From the NCBI RefSeq assembly GCF_023205015.1, contig NZ_CP096258.1, positions 2,046,001-2,110,000 of the forward strand: a stretch of 64,000 nt of DNA, given 5' to 3'. Source of the DNA: Providencia rettgeri (lineage in GTDB: Bacteria; Pseudomonadota; Gammaproteobacteria; Enterobacterales; Enterobacteriaceae). Below the pieces are notes generated by a model. The model was not told the origin of the DNA. It did no database searches and saw only the letters and a list, made by a program, of their open reading frames with translations. Below are positions 33,422 through 42,575 of this stretch, piece after piece. The translations under genes and the position numbers were made by a program. Positions within the stretch are counted from its first letter, which is position 1. Each line of letters begins with the position of its first letter.

Positions 33422-35074
33422 TTAGAATGAATATAATGATGCGACTGATTTTCCCAGTTTTTCAGCAAGCTCAGATGCCGCATATCTGTCCATAACAACC
33501 TCAATATAGGCCGCATGGCTCGATAGTTCTGCCTGTTTAATCGCATTGTCTAATTCATCGCAATGGGTAACACGCTGGCAATACCAATCTTTGCAACCTA
33601 ATGCTGTAGGGAGTTGGGCATAATTCCATTGAGGTAAATCGTTATAATAGGCCTCAGGGTTTTTGCATAGAAGCCGTTCAATTAAATAGCCATCATTATT
33701 CAGGACAAAAATAATGGGTTTTAAGCCAAAGCGGGCAAATTGGCTAATCTCTTGGGCTGTGAGTTGGTGAGAACCTTCCCCAGTCACTAAAATAATCCGT
33801 TTCTGTGGCGCTGCTATTGCCGCACCAAATGCCGCAGGAGTTGCCCAACCGATAGAACCCCACAATGTTTGGTTATAAAATTGTGCATTTTCAGGTAATA
33901 AAGCAAAACCTAATCCCATGGAGGCAGTCCCTGTTTCTGCGACAATAATATCGTCCTTACGGAACATTTTTTCGAGGCGAGGGTACAAATATGAGGCGGT
34001 AATTTGGCCATTTTCACCTTGTTGAGGGGCGCCTAATCCTTGAGCTTTGATCCCAAGATGGTTCAGTGAGGGGGCAAGTTCTTTTAATTTATGCAATATA
34101 TCTTTCATCAATACATTTGGGTAGATAGCGGAATCCACTTTCACATGGTCAGAAAGAATGTTAATGCAGTTTTCAGGGTTAATCTCTGCGGTGAAGCTGC
34201 CGGAGTTGAAGTCTGTTAATACCGCACCAATACCCATGACGCAGTCACAGCTTTCGACATACTCCCTAACCTCTGGGTTCATCAGTTTTCCGTTATAGAT
34301 CCCCATATATTGAGGATTAGATTCGCTTACTACCCCTTTATCCATAAACATGGTGGCATAGGGTAGGCCGGTTTTTTGAATAATAGTTTGAACATCAGTG
34401 GATAACCCCAAGCGTGCCGTTAAAATTCCGGGAATAATACAGGCTTTTTTACTTGATGTGAGTTTTTCGACAATAGCTGTAACGGCAGCTGATAATGACC
34501 CGCTATGACTTTTATTTATAGTGATGGTTTCATGTGTTTCATCTATTTTAATAGGCATAACCGCGTAGTCAGAAGGGAAACCTAAATAAACAGGTCGGGA
34601 TTCTTGTAAAGCGGTCGTAATTAAACGTTCTGTCTCCGCAATACAGTTTTCGGGGGTTAAAATCGCGTGTGCACAGCTTAAATGTTGGCTCATTTGGTAA
34701 AAAACATCGAAATCACCATTTCCTAGGGTGTGGTGAACTAAACGGTGGTTTTTTTGAACTCCGCTTGCTGGCATACCAACAAGATGAAAAATAGGGAGGT
34801 CTTCTGCATAAGCGCCTGCAATCCCATTTAAAGCACTGAGTTCGCCAACACCAAAGGTGGTGGATAATGCTGCAGCGCCTTTCACGCGGGCATAACCATC
34901 TGCAGCATAAGACGCATTAAGTTCGTTACAGTTACCAATCCAGCGCATATTTTTATTTTCACACACGCTATCTTCGATAGGGAATGCGTAGTCACCAGCA
35001 ACACCAAAAATATCGTGAATACCAATTTGATAAAGTTTATCTAATACGTATTCAATAACCGTCTTGTTCATCAT
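33422..35074 (-). CDS. ipdC: Thiamine-diphosphate-dependent 2-oxo acid decarboxylase (indolepyruvate/phenylpyruvate decarboxylase family)
   Basis: 550 residues from ATG ending at 35074, chosen because GGAG lies 6 bases before it; a TTG codon 12 bases further up is less likely. TPP features: catalytic Glu in GNCNELNASYAADGYAR (~residues 47-63), the paired His of decarboxylases in HRLVHHTLGNGDF, and the diphosphate motif GEGSHQLTAQEIS...NNDGY (GEGS replaces the usual GDGS). It probably turns phenyl- or indolepyruvate to the aldehyde. This would suit Proteeae, which make much arylpyruvate through amino-acid deaminase. Divergent LysR gene alongside. Confidence 0.82.
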   Translation of the reverse strand: MMNKTVIEYVLDKLYQIGIHDIFGVAGDYAFPIEDSVCENKNMRWIGNCNELNASYAADGYARVKGAAALSTTFGVGELSALNGIAGAYAEDLPIFHLVGMPASGVQKNHRLVHHTLGNGDFDVFYQMSQHLSCAHAILTPENCIAETERLITTALQESRPVYLGFPSDYAVMPIKIDETHETITINKSHSGSLSAAVTAIVEKLTSSKKACIIPGILTARLGLSTDVQTIIQKTGLPYATMFMDKGVVSESNPQYMGIYNGKLMNPEVREYVESCDCVMGIGAVLTDFNSGSFTAEINPENCINILSDHVKVDSAIYPNVLMKDILHKLKELAPSLNHLGIKAQGLGAPQQGENGQITASYLYPRLEKMFRKDDIIVAETGTASMGLGFALLPENAQFYNQTLWGSIGWATPAAFGAAIAAPQKRIILVTGEGSHQLTAQEISQFARFGLKPIIFVLNNDGYLIERLLCKNPEAYYNDLPQWNYAQLPTALGCKDWYCQRVTHCDELDNAIKQAELSSHAAYIEVVMDRYAASELAEKLGKSVASLYSF

Positions 35075-35195
35075 GCTGATCTCCAATAATTACCTAGCTA
35101 ATAATTCTAATTTGAATTATTTTTATCGTTTATTGTGTGTTAAGGGAAATCACTTAAACTCATTCTATCTATAACTAAAAATCATAGGGGGCAGA

Positions 35196-36089
35196 ATGGA
35201 TATTCGTTCATTACGTTATTTTGTTGAAGTCGTACAACTTAATGGATTTAGTCGTGCGGCAGAGAGTTTATTTGTAACGCAACCAGCGATTAGCCGTAGC
35301 ATTAAAAAATTAGAAGATGAACTTGGCTATACGCTACTGACTAGAGAAGTTGATGGCGTTAAGTTAACAGAGGAGGGAGATGTTTTATTGATTCATGCGA
35401 AGCAAATCCTTTCTCAATTTGGGAATATGAAAAAAGCGTTACTGGAAAGGTCGGGTCCTATATCTGGCTTACTGCCCGTGGGGTTACCACCTGTCATCGC
35501 GTCGACTTATTTTGCTGACATTATTATGGCATTTAGCCAACGTTATCCGCAGGTAGAGTTGAAAATTCTTGAGCTAGGAACGCGAAAAATGCGCGAGGCG
35601 ATGTTGAATGGTGAGGTTGAAACTGCCGCTGTTATGTTGCCCTTTGCTGATGACCGTTTTGAAGTACACCCCTTTTCAACGGACCGATTAATGCTATTGG
35701 TTAGTAACCAACATCCACTATCAATACGTGAATTTGTTAAATTTAGTGAAATAGTCGATGAGCCTTTTATTTTCTTTTCTGATGATTTTCTAATTAATGA
35801 ACTTGTTGTCAGTGCTTGTGGCATTTATGGTAAAAAACCCACTATTTCTGGGCGCAGTAGCCATTTAGATTTGGTGACCGCCATGGTAAGAGCGGGGGTT
35901 GGGGTAACGCTACTGCCAGATAGTATGTGGAAAAATACCAGTTCAATGGGCTTATCCGTGATCCCAGTTATTGAGCCAATATTGACTTACGACATTGCTT
36001 TAGCAACAGTAAAAAGCCATCAGCAAAGCCGTCGTGCACAAGCATGGCATGATTTGGCTTTAGAAATGTTAAGAATAAGGGATATGTGA
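35196..36089 (+). CDS. LysR family regulator divergent from the decarboxylase gene
   Basis: 297 residues: N-terminal HTH MDIRSLRYFVEVVQLNGFSRAAESLFVTQPAISRSIKKLEDELG (residues 1-44) and a C-terminal effector domain (LPVGLPPVIAS, LVTAMVRAGVGVTLLPDSM). The 121-base intergenic region holds AATTC-N6-GAATT (35103-35118), a T-N11-A type inverted repeat as LysR proteins favour. It probably controls the ipdC-like gene; the inducer is unknown. Confidence 0.88.
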   Translation: MDIRSLRYFVEVVQLNGFSRAAESLFVTQPAISRSIKKLEDELGYTLLTREVDGVKLTEEGDVLLIHAKQILSQFGNMKKALLERSGPISGLLPVGLPPVIASTYFADIIMAFSQRYPQVELKILELGTRKMREAMLNGEVETAAVMLPFADDRFEVHPFSTDRLMLLVSNQHPLSIREFVKFSEIVDEPFIFFSDDFLINELVVSACGIYGKKPTISGRSSHLDLVTAMVRAGVGVTLLPDSMWKNTSSMGLSVIPVIEPILTYDIALATVKSHQQSRRAQAWHDLALEMLRIRDM

Positions 36090-36158
36090 GTGAGGCTTAC
36101 ATAAGATTTCATACTAATCGGGTATTTTCTTATGAAGCCTACACTTTTTGATTTATCA

Positions 36159-37367
36159 TCACGGATAAAATAGGATAAGCCCAAATATAGCAAAGGTAGC
36201 AAGGTGCATCCAACCTTGGATAGGTGATGTCTTCTGGCCATTAAATGAAAACAGAGTAAGCAGCATTGTAATTGCGAATAAAACAATTTCTGCGTTAGAA
36301 ATACCCATAATGACTTGCTTACCAGTAATTATGCCGATAATTAATACCGCTGGCACAGTTAAACCTACCGTTGAGACAAAAGCGCCGTGGCAAAGGTTTA
36401 TCGCTCGTTGCATTTCATTATTCATCGCTGCTTTTACCGCTGTGATTGATTCAGGTGTAAATACGATAATTGCGATCAGGACACCACCGACTGCAGAAGG
36501 TGCTCCTAAGGCTTCAATTCCGTAATCAGTGACGATAGCTAAGTAATGTGCAAGTAACACGATAGGGAGTATCAGCCCAACTAACACGCAAGAGCGAATG
36601 ATAATGGCTTTTTTGTTTGACTCAGAGTGGTTATTTTTCTTTTCGATATTATTGTTTGCTAACACATTATCTACTAATACATTGCCTGCTGAAACATGGT
36701 TAACCGAAATGAATTGTTCTGGGATATTCATCAATCCTTTAGGAGGCTGAATAAAAAACCGGCGGTGGCCTCGCATCTGCATCCACAAAAAAGCACCATA
36801 GATGAGGATAGTTATCCCTGAAATACCAATGGCTTGCGTATAGGAATATTCCCCTTGGCTAGAGGTGTAATTGGGTAGTACTAACGCTAAACCTGTCAGT
36901 AAGACGATCATTGAAAGATAACTGTTCGCACCTTGCGCGTTATATTCTTGTTCACCATTTCTAGCTGAGCCCGCGAGTAAGCAGATACCTACGACGAGAT
37001 TCATGATAATCATCATCACGGCGAATATTGAATCACGCCCAATGGTTGGAAAATCCCCCGGCCCTAGTAGGACTGATGCAATAAGAATGACTTCAATCAA
37101 GACGATCGATAAAGTCAGGATCAGTGTTCCGTAGGGTTCACCCAATTGTTCAGCAAGATGGTCGGCTTCTTTAACGACACCGAAGGAGGCGGTTAGTATT
37201 GTGATGAACAGCAGTAGAAAAAACCAAGTTGCGCTCAATGTAGAAAGGCTGTCATCAAGAAATGTTTCGCCACTTAAGATAAAGAAAATGACGACTAACC
37301 AAGAACCAATTAACCGAGCCCAGGTCGTTAATGGGATGAGCGGATTATTGAAGCGGAAGTGCCCCAT
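36159..37367 (-). CDS. Cation/proton antiporter, ChaA (CaCA) family
   Basis: A 402-residue inner-membrane antiporter. ChaA marks are ADHLAEQLGEPYGTLILTLSIVLIEVILIASVLL (first alpha repeat) and VGGVLIAIIVFTPESITAVKAAMNNEMQRAINLCHGAFVSTVGLTVPAV (second alpha repeat), as in E. coli ChaA (366 residues). About 35 extra residues form a hydrophilic Asn/Val-rich loop (HVSAGNVLVDNVLANNNIEK) between the two halves. ChaA exchanges Na+, K+ or Ca2+ for H+. Unlike E. coli chaA it is not next to kdsA. It lies directly behind a guanidine-II-like RNA, which suggests a guanidine-linked role. Confidence 0.88.
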   Translation of the reverse strand: MGHFRFNNPLIPLTTWARLIGSWLVVIFFILSGETFLDDSLSTLSATWFFLLLFITILTASFGVVKEADHLAEQLGEPYGTLILTLSIVLIEVILIASVLLGPGDFPTIGRDSIFAVMMIIMNLVVGICLLAGSARNGEQEYNAQGANSYLSMIVLLTGLALVLPNYTSSQGEYSYTQAIGISGITILIYGAFLWMQMRGHRRFFIQPPKGLMNIPEQFISVNHVSAGNVLVDNVLANNNIEKKNNHSESNKKAIIIRSCVLVGLILPIVLLAHYLAIVTDYGIEALGAPSAVGGVLIAIIVFTPESITAVKAAMNNEMQRAINLCHGAFVSTVGLTVPAVLIIGIITGKQVIMGISNAEIVLFAITMLLTLFSFNGQKTSPIQGWMHLATFAIFGLILFYP

Positions 37368-37388
37368 AATATTTTTCCTTAAGAAGAA

Positions 37389-37432
37389 AGGGCCGTCCCT
37401 GTTGCTGATACGTACTTGAGGTCGTCCTCAAG
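37389..37432 (-). ncRNA. Guanidine-II (mini-ykkC) riboswitch candidate upstream of the ChaA-family gene
   Basis: On the minus strand the leader reads CTTGAGG-ACGA-CCTCAAG (37432-37415), a 14-base linker, then AGGG-ACGG-CCCT (37400-37389). The second hairpin lies 8 bases from the Shine-Dalgarno AAGGAAA (37380-37374) and 21 bases from the ATG. Two adjacent hairpins, each closed by G-C pairs and capped with the tetraloop ACGR, are the defining structure of the guanidine-II riboswitch. A pyrimidine run (CCCTTTCTTCTT) between P2 and the AAGGAAA could pair with the ribosome site without ligand. This is my reading; a covariance-model search was not run. Confidence 0.8.
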
Positions 37433-37440
37433 CCGATAGA

Positions 37441-37730
37441 GTGTAAATTAGCGGTTACTATAGCATTCATCTATTATCTTGCAACTCTCGCTTGCTTAAG
37501 AGTAATAAATATTCATTTGTTAATGAAGTGTGGGTGGGACTTTTATATTGGTTTTGATTGGAAATTTTCTTTAATAAACAGTATGAATTAAGATTATTAA
37601 AATAATTACATAAGAAATTATTTTTGATTTGAATCACATATGAAGAATATTATTCATACATTAATAAATTAAAAGCGCTATTGTTAAATAAATGAAAATA
37701 AATTGTTTGTTTTATTTGGCGGGGTGATAA
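37441..37730. other. Gap between the ChaA-family promoter region and the GMC gene
   Basis: AT-rich, without a frame or hairpin of note. It should hold the divergent promoters of the riboswitch transcript and of the GMC oxidoreductase; I could not pick out convincing -35/-10 pairs. Confidence 0.4.
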
Positions 37731-39344
37731 ATGAGCGCAGTAAAATATGATTATATTATTGTCGGTGCGGGTTCGGCTGGTTGTGTTCTAGCTGCTCGGT
37801 TGATTCAAGAAACGCAATCTAGCGTATTACTTATTGAAGCGGGTGGTAGCGATAACCATTTGTTTATTCGTATGCCTGCGGGCGTTGCTAAAATTATCGC
37901 CCAAAAAAGCTGGCCTTATGAAACTGAGCCAGAGCCTCACGCTAATAACCGTAAAATGCAAATTGCCCAAGGGAAAGTGCTGGGGGGAAGCAGCTCTGTC
38001 AATGGAATGATCTATATCCGAGGCCAAAAACAAGATTATGATAATTGGGCACTAAATTATGGTTGTGAAGGTTGGGGATATGCGGATGTATTGCCGTGGT
38101 TTAAGAAAGCAGAGAATAATGAAAGCCTAACAGGGGAATATCATGGGACTGAAGGCCCGCTTCCCGTTAGTGAAAACAGATACCGGCATCCATTATCAAT
38201 GGCATTTATTCGAGCGGCACAAGAGCATGGTCTTTCTTATGTCAATGATCTTAACGGAGAAAGCCAGCAAGGAACAAGCTTTTACCAAACCACAACGCAT
38301 AATGGAGAAAGAGCCAGTACGTCGAAAACCTATTTAAAATCAGTGGAAAAGAGTGACAGATTAACATTAAAACTCAGTACTCAGGTGAACCGTATAATCA
38401 TTCGTGATGGCCGCGCGATTGGTGTTGCCTATCAAGGAAAAAATGGCCATGAAGTTGAGGCATTCGCCAGTTGCGAAGTATTGGTTTGTTCTGGTGCGAT
38501 GGGCTCTGCAAAATTATTGATGTTGTCAGGGGTCGGGCCAGAAGAACACCTGTCTTCACTGGGGATCGAGACTCTTGCGAATTTACCTGTGGGTAAAAAT
38601 TTTCATGACCACCTACATATGTCGATAAACGTCACCACTAAACAACCAATAAGTTTATTCGGCGCGGACCAAGGCTTAAATGCAATTAAACATGGGGTAG
38701 AGTGGATGGCATTTCGCAGTGGATTACTCGCATCTAACGTTCTAGAAGGTGCGGCATTTAAAGATAGCTGCAACCAAGGTCGCCCTGATGTACAAATTCA
38801 CTTTTTACCTATTTTAGATAGTTGGGATGATGTTCCCGGTGAGCCCCTGCCGGCTGCCCATGGTTTTTCTTTAAAGGTCGGGTACTTACAACCTAAGTCT
38901 CGTGGTGAAATTTTATTACGTAGCACAGACCCACAAGCACCGCTAAAAATTCACGCTAATTATCTTGCATCAGCTGAAGATATGGAAGGCTGCAAGCGCG
39001 CAGTTAAATTTGGTTTGGAAATTTTGGATTGTCCTTCATTACAAGCGGTAAGCAAAGAGGTTCTAATGCCACCGGCTTCCGTCCGCTATGATGAAGCTCA
39101 ACTTGAAGAGTTTGTCCGAAATTTTTGTAAAACGGTTTATCATCCTGTGGGAACTTGTCGTATGGGAATGGATACCACAACATCAGTGACTGATTTGCGG
39201 TTACGTGTACATGGTATTGAAAATTTACGTGTCGTGGACTGTTCTGTGATGCCTGAAATTCCAAGTGGAAACACCAATGCGCCAACGATCATGATTGCAG
39301 AACGCGCAGCAGCGATGATTATAGAAGATAGAAACGCAAATTAG
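37731..39344 (+). CDS. GMC-family FAD-dependent oxidoreductase (choline/alcohol dehydrogenase type)
   Basis: 537 residues. The FAD-binding Rossmann motif is YIIVGAGSAGCVLAARL (residues ~8-24), then GGSSSVNGMIYIRGQ (GMC signature 1, ~88-102), SGAMGSAKLLMLSGVGP (signature 2) and the catalytic His in YHPVGTCRMG, ending with SGNTNAPTIMIAERAA. It is like BetA and AlkJ but has no betB or betI neighbours, so choline is only one possible substrate. Shine-Dalgarno GGGGTG precedes the ATG. Cytosolic or membrane-associated; electron acceptor unknown. Confidence 0.85.
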   Translation: MSAVKYDYIIVGAGSAGCVLAARLIQETQSSVLLIEAGGSDNHLFIRMPAGVAKIIAQKSWPYETEPEPHANNRKMQIAQGKVLGGSSSVNGMIYIRGQKQDYDNWALNYGCEGWGYADVLPWFKKAENNESLTGEYHGTEGPLPVSENRYRHPLSMAFIRAAQEHGLSYVNDLNGESQQGTSFYQTTTHNGERASTSKTYLKSVEKSDRLTLKLSTQVNRIIIRDGRAIGVAYQGKNGHEVEAFASCEVLVCSGAMGSAKLLMLSGVGPEEHLSSLGIETLANLPVGKNFHDHLHMSINVTTKQPISLFGADQGLNAIKHGVEWMAFRSGLLASNVLEGAAFKDSCNQGRPDVQIHFLPILDSWDDVPGEPLPAAHGFSLKVGYLQPKSRGEILLRSTDPQAPLKIHANYLASAEDMEGCKRAVKFGLEILDCPSLQAVSKEVLMPPASVRYDEAQLEEFVRNFCKTVYHPVGTCRMGMDTTTSVTDLRLRVHGIENLRVVDCSVMPEIPSGNTNAPTIMIAERAAAMIIEDRNAN

Positions 39345-39368
39345 CCTTGTGATGGGGCAACATAGGAA

Positions 39369-39412
39369 AAACAGCATAAAACCAAGACAAGCGCCTGAGT
39401 TTTATGCTGTTT
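39369..39412. terminator. Long bidirectional hairpin between the GMC gene and the fimbrial operon
   Basis: A 14-bp perfect stem AAACAGCATAAAAC / GTTTTATGCTGTTT (39369-39382, 39399-39412). On the minus strand it is followed by TTCC; on the plus strand by a weaker tail. It separates two converging genes. Confidence 0.65.
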
Positions 39413-39561
39413 CAATAATCTTACGGTACTTAGACCAAGCTAATGTTAAGTTGTGGTATGCACATTAAACCACTATTTTTATTTTATTAATTTATAATGT
39501 AGAACAGCCTTATTTTCACGATAAAAGTTCGATCGTACTAATTACTTGAAAATAAATAAAG

Positions 39562-40092
39562 CTACTGATATTCCACTTTCAATATTCCAGAAGCGGTAAA
39601 TAAACCGAGTTCAATTTCTTTTCCTTCATGAAATACTGGGGTTGCAGTTAATACTGGTTGTGTTTGATAAGTGAAATTACGGTATTCATTAGGTAATAAA
39701 AGTGTATTATCTGCTTGAATTTTTAGACCTAAATTAGGGTTGGATGTTTCAACTAAATCAGTATTAAAGCCTGCACTAGAGCTTTCAAACTTTAATTTAA
39801 GATTTGGGTTGCTGGATGATTTACTTCCGCAATCTAACCGATAGTCAATATTTTTTGTATAGCGTTCACTGGTGAACTTATTTAGATTTATTTCACCAAA
39901 TGAGACTTCAATAGGTTGCCCAGGGCCATTCTCACCATATACATCACAAGTGCTTTCAATAACATTTACTTTAATTGTTAATGTATAGGTTTCTGCCATG
40001 CAAAAGCTACTAAATAAAACAATTAGTATATTACTGGGAACTACAACGAGTAAAAGCAATCTTTTTTTTATTATTTTAGTTAAAAATATCAT
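39562..40092 (-). CDS. Minor fimbrial subunit, last gene of the operon (MrpG/PapK-like)
   Basis: A 176-residue exported pilin-like protein. Signal peptide with hydrophobic residues ~12-30 and cleavage after CMA; pilin features are the disulfide pair STCDVYG...YRLDCGS and the C-terminal donor-strand-groove motif LGLFTASGILKVEYQ with penultimate Tyr. It may be a tip adaptor or terminator. It is transcribed after the adhesin, 62 bases downstream. Confidence 0.72.
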   Translation of the reverse strand: MIFLTKIIKKRLLLLVVVPSNILIVLFSSFCMAETYTLTIKVNVIESTCDVYGENGPGQPIEVSFGEINLNKFTSERYTKNIDYRLDCGSKSSSNPNLKLKFESSSAGFNTDLVETSNPNLGLKIQADNTLLLPNEYRNFTYQTQPVLTATPVFHEGKEIELGLFTASGILKVEYQ

Positions 40093-40154
40093 AATGATTT
40101 ATACTCCAGTTGATAAATCAAATAAACTATCTTAAGTACTTAAATTTAATTTTC

Positions 40155-41054
40155 TTAATTAATTGTAACAGACAAAATAGCATTTCCTACCCTCGAACCA
40201 GGCTCAGGATTTCCTAATGAAGATAACGTTGAACTAACGGAAAAAGTTAAATTTATATTTTTTTTAATATCGGCTTGAGCTAAATTATTTGACATACATT
40301 TTCCTGAGACACATACATCTAATTGGCTTTTTACACCATCTAATAAATCAATTTTATTTTCAGGTAAAAATTGGAATGTGGCACTCATATCACCAGTGCA
40401 CGATATATTTCCGTCAATTTTTGCTATATTTCCATTTATATTATTTGAATTAACATTGCCATGAGATATCGTCAATGGCACAGATACATTGCAAGAAGGT
40501 AATACTGGGATTTCAGGGACATTAACTGAACAGGTTGTTCCTACAGTTTTGTCATTCACAATTATTTGTATACAGATATCTGCATAACCTGTTGCAGATG
40601 CATGGTCATCAAACATGTTTATATATCTAACATTAAACTGTCCAAACTTAACGCCAAAGTCAGGGAGTACTTCGTTACAGTGTTTAGGTGTGTTTCGTGT
40701 AACTGAATAGTATTTAACTACACCTAAATTATATATACTACTAAATCCAGATAGTAGAGAAATATCTGGTGTTGACATCATGCGTATAGAGCCTGTTGAT
40801 GAGCGACCGGTTGCAATAACTGTAATATTACACTCAGTATTTGTGCTGTTTTTGATATCATCTGGAATATATAAAAAATAAGGGCCTAACGTTCTTGGTA
40901 TAGTATAATATGCATCACTAATTAGAGGATGCTTTATACTTGTTGTATATATACTATTAGGATTTAATGGGCTTGCATTAGCTTTACTATTAATTATGAA
41001 TAGTAAAGCTAGCATCAATATTTTTATAAGATAAATGTTTTTATTTTTTAGCAT
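40155..41054 (-). CDS. Putative fimbrial tip adhesin (two-domain, MrpH-like position)
   Basis: 299 residues from ATG ending at 41054, with AGGT 9 bases before it; an upstream TTG is less likely. Signal peptide MLKNKNIYLIKILML... cut near KANA. The N-terminal lectin-like domain (residues ~25-180, four Cys: TECNIT, KHCNEV, YADICIQ, GTTCSV) is followed by a pilin domain starting SCNVSVPLTISHGNVNSN and ending GNAILSVTIN. This two-domain build is that of chaperone-usher tip adhesins. The receptor is unknown. Confidence 0.68.
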   Translation of the reverse strand: MLKNKNIYLIKILMLALLFIINSKANASPLNPNSIYTTSIKHPLISDAYYTIPRTLGPYFLYIPDDIKNSTNTECNITVIATGRSSTGSIRMMSTPDISLLSGFSSIYNLGVVKYYSVTRNTPKHCNEVLPDFGVKFGQFNVRYINMFDDHASATGYADICIQIIVNDKTVGTTCSVNVPEIPVLPSCNVSVPLTISHGNVNSNNINGNIAKIDGNISCTGDMSATFQFLPENKIDLLDGVKSQLDVCVSGKCMSNNLAQADIKKNINLTFSVSSTLSSLGNPEPGSRVGNAILSVTIN

Positions 41055-41104
41055 TACGCTATTACCTATCAATTTTTATAAATTATTATTGCGATGCTAT
41101 GACG

Positions 41105-41728
41105 TTAATCATATAGCATTTCAAAAGCAATTAAAGCAGAAAAAGCACCAGGTATGAGTGGGCCGGACGTTCTTATCGCTGAGACATAATAAATTAGGCT
41201 ATTTTGGCCCGATGCGATTAACGTAGGGTTGCTTTCTTTACCTATTGGTAATATTTTCCCTGTTGAATTTGCTATTTGCAACCCAAAGCCGTATGCCCCG
41301 TTGACTCGAATAATATTGGAATGCTCAGGTTCACTTACCGCTAAAAACTTTATTTTGACAGCAGGCTGTGTGCTACTCCATACCGTTTTTCCAGTTTGGA
41401 AGTTTTGAAGTTCGGTTTGAACTTGCAGGCAATTTAACAACTCAATTTGGAATGGAATAGGCTGCATCACTTGCTCAGAGGAATTTAATTCACTGAATGA
41501 TATATTTCCTAATGAAATTGATTGATTACTAGATTTCATCGCTAATTCGCATGGGTTTTCAGTCAACGAGCCTGAAACATGGATGACCCCGTGCTGACCA
41601 TCAACTTCCCAACCATCTGTAGGCCTAAACAGATTATTATTGCCAGCGGTTGCCGGCAATATTGTAGTTAAGCAAAGTGAAATAACTATATGTTTGGAAC
41701 GTATCCAGTGGTATATCTTTGAACTCAT
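41105..41728 (-). CDS. Fimbrial adaptor/minor subunit (MrpE/F-like)
   Basis: A 207-residue exported pilin-fold protein. Signal peptide ending near LPATAG, then GVIHVSGSLTENPCELAM (N-terminal extension and Cys, disulfide with LLNCLQV) and the C-terminal PGAFSALIAFEMLYD. Single-domain size and position between the chaperone and the adhesin suggest a tip adaptor. Confidence 0.75.
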   Translation of the reverse strand: MSSKIYHWIRSKHIVISLCLTTILPATAGNNNLFRPTDGWEVDGQHGVIHVSGSLTENPCELAMKSSNQSISLGNISFSELNSSEQVMQPIPFQIELLNCLQVQTELQNFQTGKTVWSSTQPAVKIKFLAVSEPEHSNIIRVNGAYGFGLQIANSTGKILPIGKESNPTLIASGQNSLIYYVSAIRTSGPLIPGAFSALIAFEMLYD

Positions 41729-41773
41729 AAATATGTCCTCATTTAGCTTTACATTCTTTTACTGTTAACTTAA

Positions 41774-42505
41774 TTAATTTTTGTTAATAACAGTACAGAT
41801 TGTATTTTTACAATCAAAGGTTAATTTTGGTCGACCACCATAATCATTAATATAAGTAATTACGGGGGTATTACCTAGTTGCTCTTTCGTCATTCCAATA
41901 TTGTTTTCACTAAAAGGAGCAATCATAATTGGATTAAATTCTTTTGCATTTGTATTTTCGTGAGCCCCCGCATTAATTATTGTGACATAATAAGGTGTTG
42001 GGTTTTTAATAAAAACTAGGTTCCCTTTTTTTTCAAGTAGCAATTTTTCTTGCCAAGGTGCACTATTTTGCTGAGGTGCAATTGCTTCAGGGCGATAAAA
42101 TAACTTTATTTTTGTTTGTAATGCAATCTGTAAAGTGTTTGGTTTATCACTCTTAGGTGGGATCTCACGCATATTAAAATAGAATAAAGACTCTCTGTCC
42201 TGAGGTAAGTTTTTTATATCAGGTAGAGCTTCAATTTTCATTTGACTGGATTTTCCTGGTTCTAATCGCTGAACGGGTGGTAATACAATTAATGGCGATG
42301 TTATTTTTTTACTTTCTTCATTTTCAATCCAGCCTTGAGCAAGATAAGGAAGTTGCTTATTGTTATTGTTAATATTTAAAGAGATAGATTTGTTCTCCCC
42401 ATCAAAGATAATTCGTGTTCTATCTAATGATACCGCAGCCTCTGAAAAACCACTTAGGGTTAAAGATCCTAAAAAAAGACTCATTAATGTTTTTTTGATA
42501 CTCAT
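41774..42505 (-). CDS. Periplasmic fimbrial chaperone (PapD/MrpD family)
   Basis: A 243-residue precursor. Signal peptide (cleavage near GFSEA), then the PapD-like motifs VSLDRTRIIFDGENKSISLNINN, YLAQGWIE, ITSPLIVLPPVQRLEPGKSSQMKI, and the conserved ESLFYFNMREIPPK strand with the Arg/Lys groove residues, and KLFYRPEAI. It donates a strand to each subunit and delivers them to the usher 70 bases upstream in the operon. Confidence 0.9.
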   Translation of the reverse strand: MSIKKTLMSLFLGSLTLSGFSEAAVSLDRTRIIFDGENKSISLNINNNNKQLPYLAQGWIENEESKKITSPLIVLPPVQRLEPGKSSQMKIEALPDIKNLPQDRESLFYFNMREIPPKSDKPNTLQIALQTKIKLFYRPEAIAPQQNSAPWQEKLLLEKKGNLVFIKNPTPYYVTIINAGAHENTNAKEFNPIMIAPFSENNIGMTKEQLGNTPVITYINDYGGRPKLTFDCKNTICTVINKN

Positions 42506-42575
42506 TTTGTTATTACCTTTTATATTACTTTTATCTATTTAAAATAAATAATTACTTGGCCATTGTTTTTGTTAC

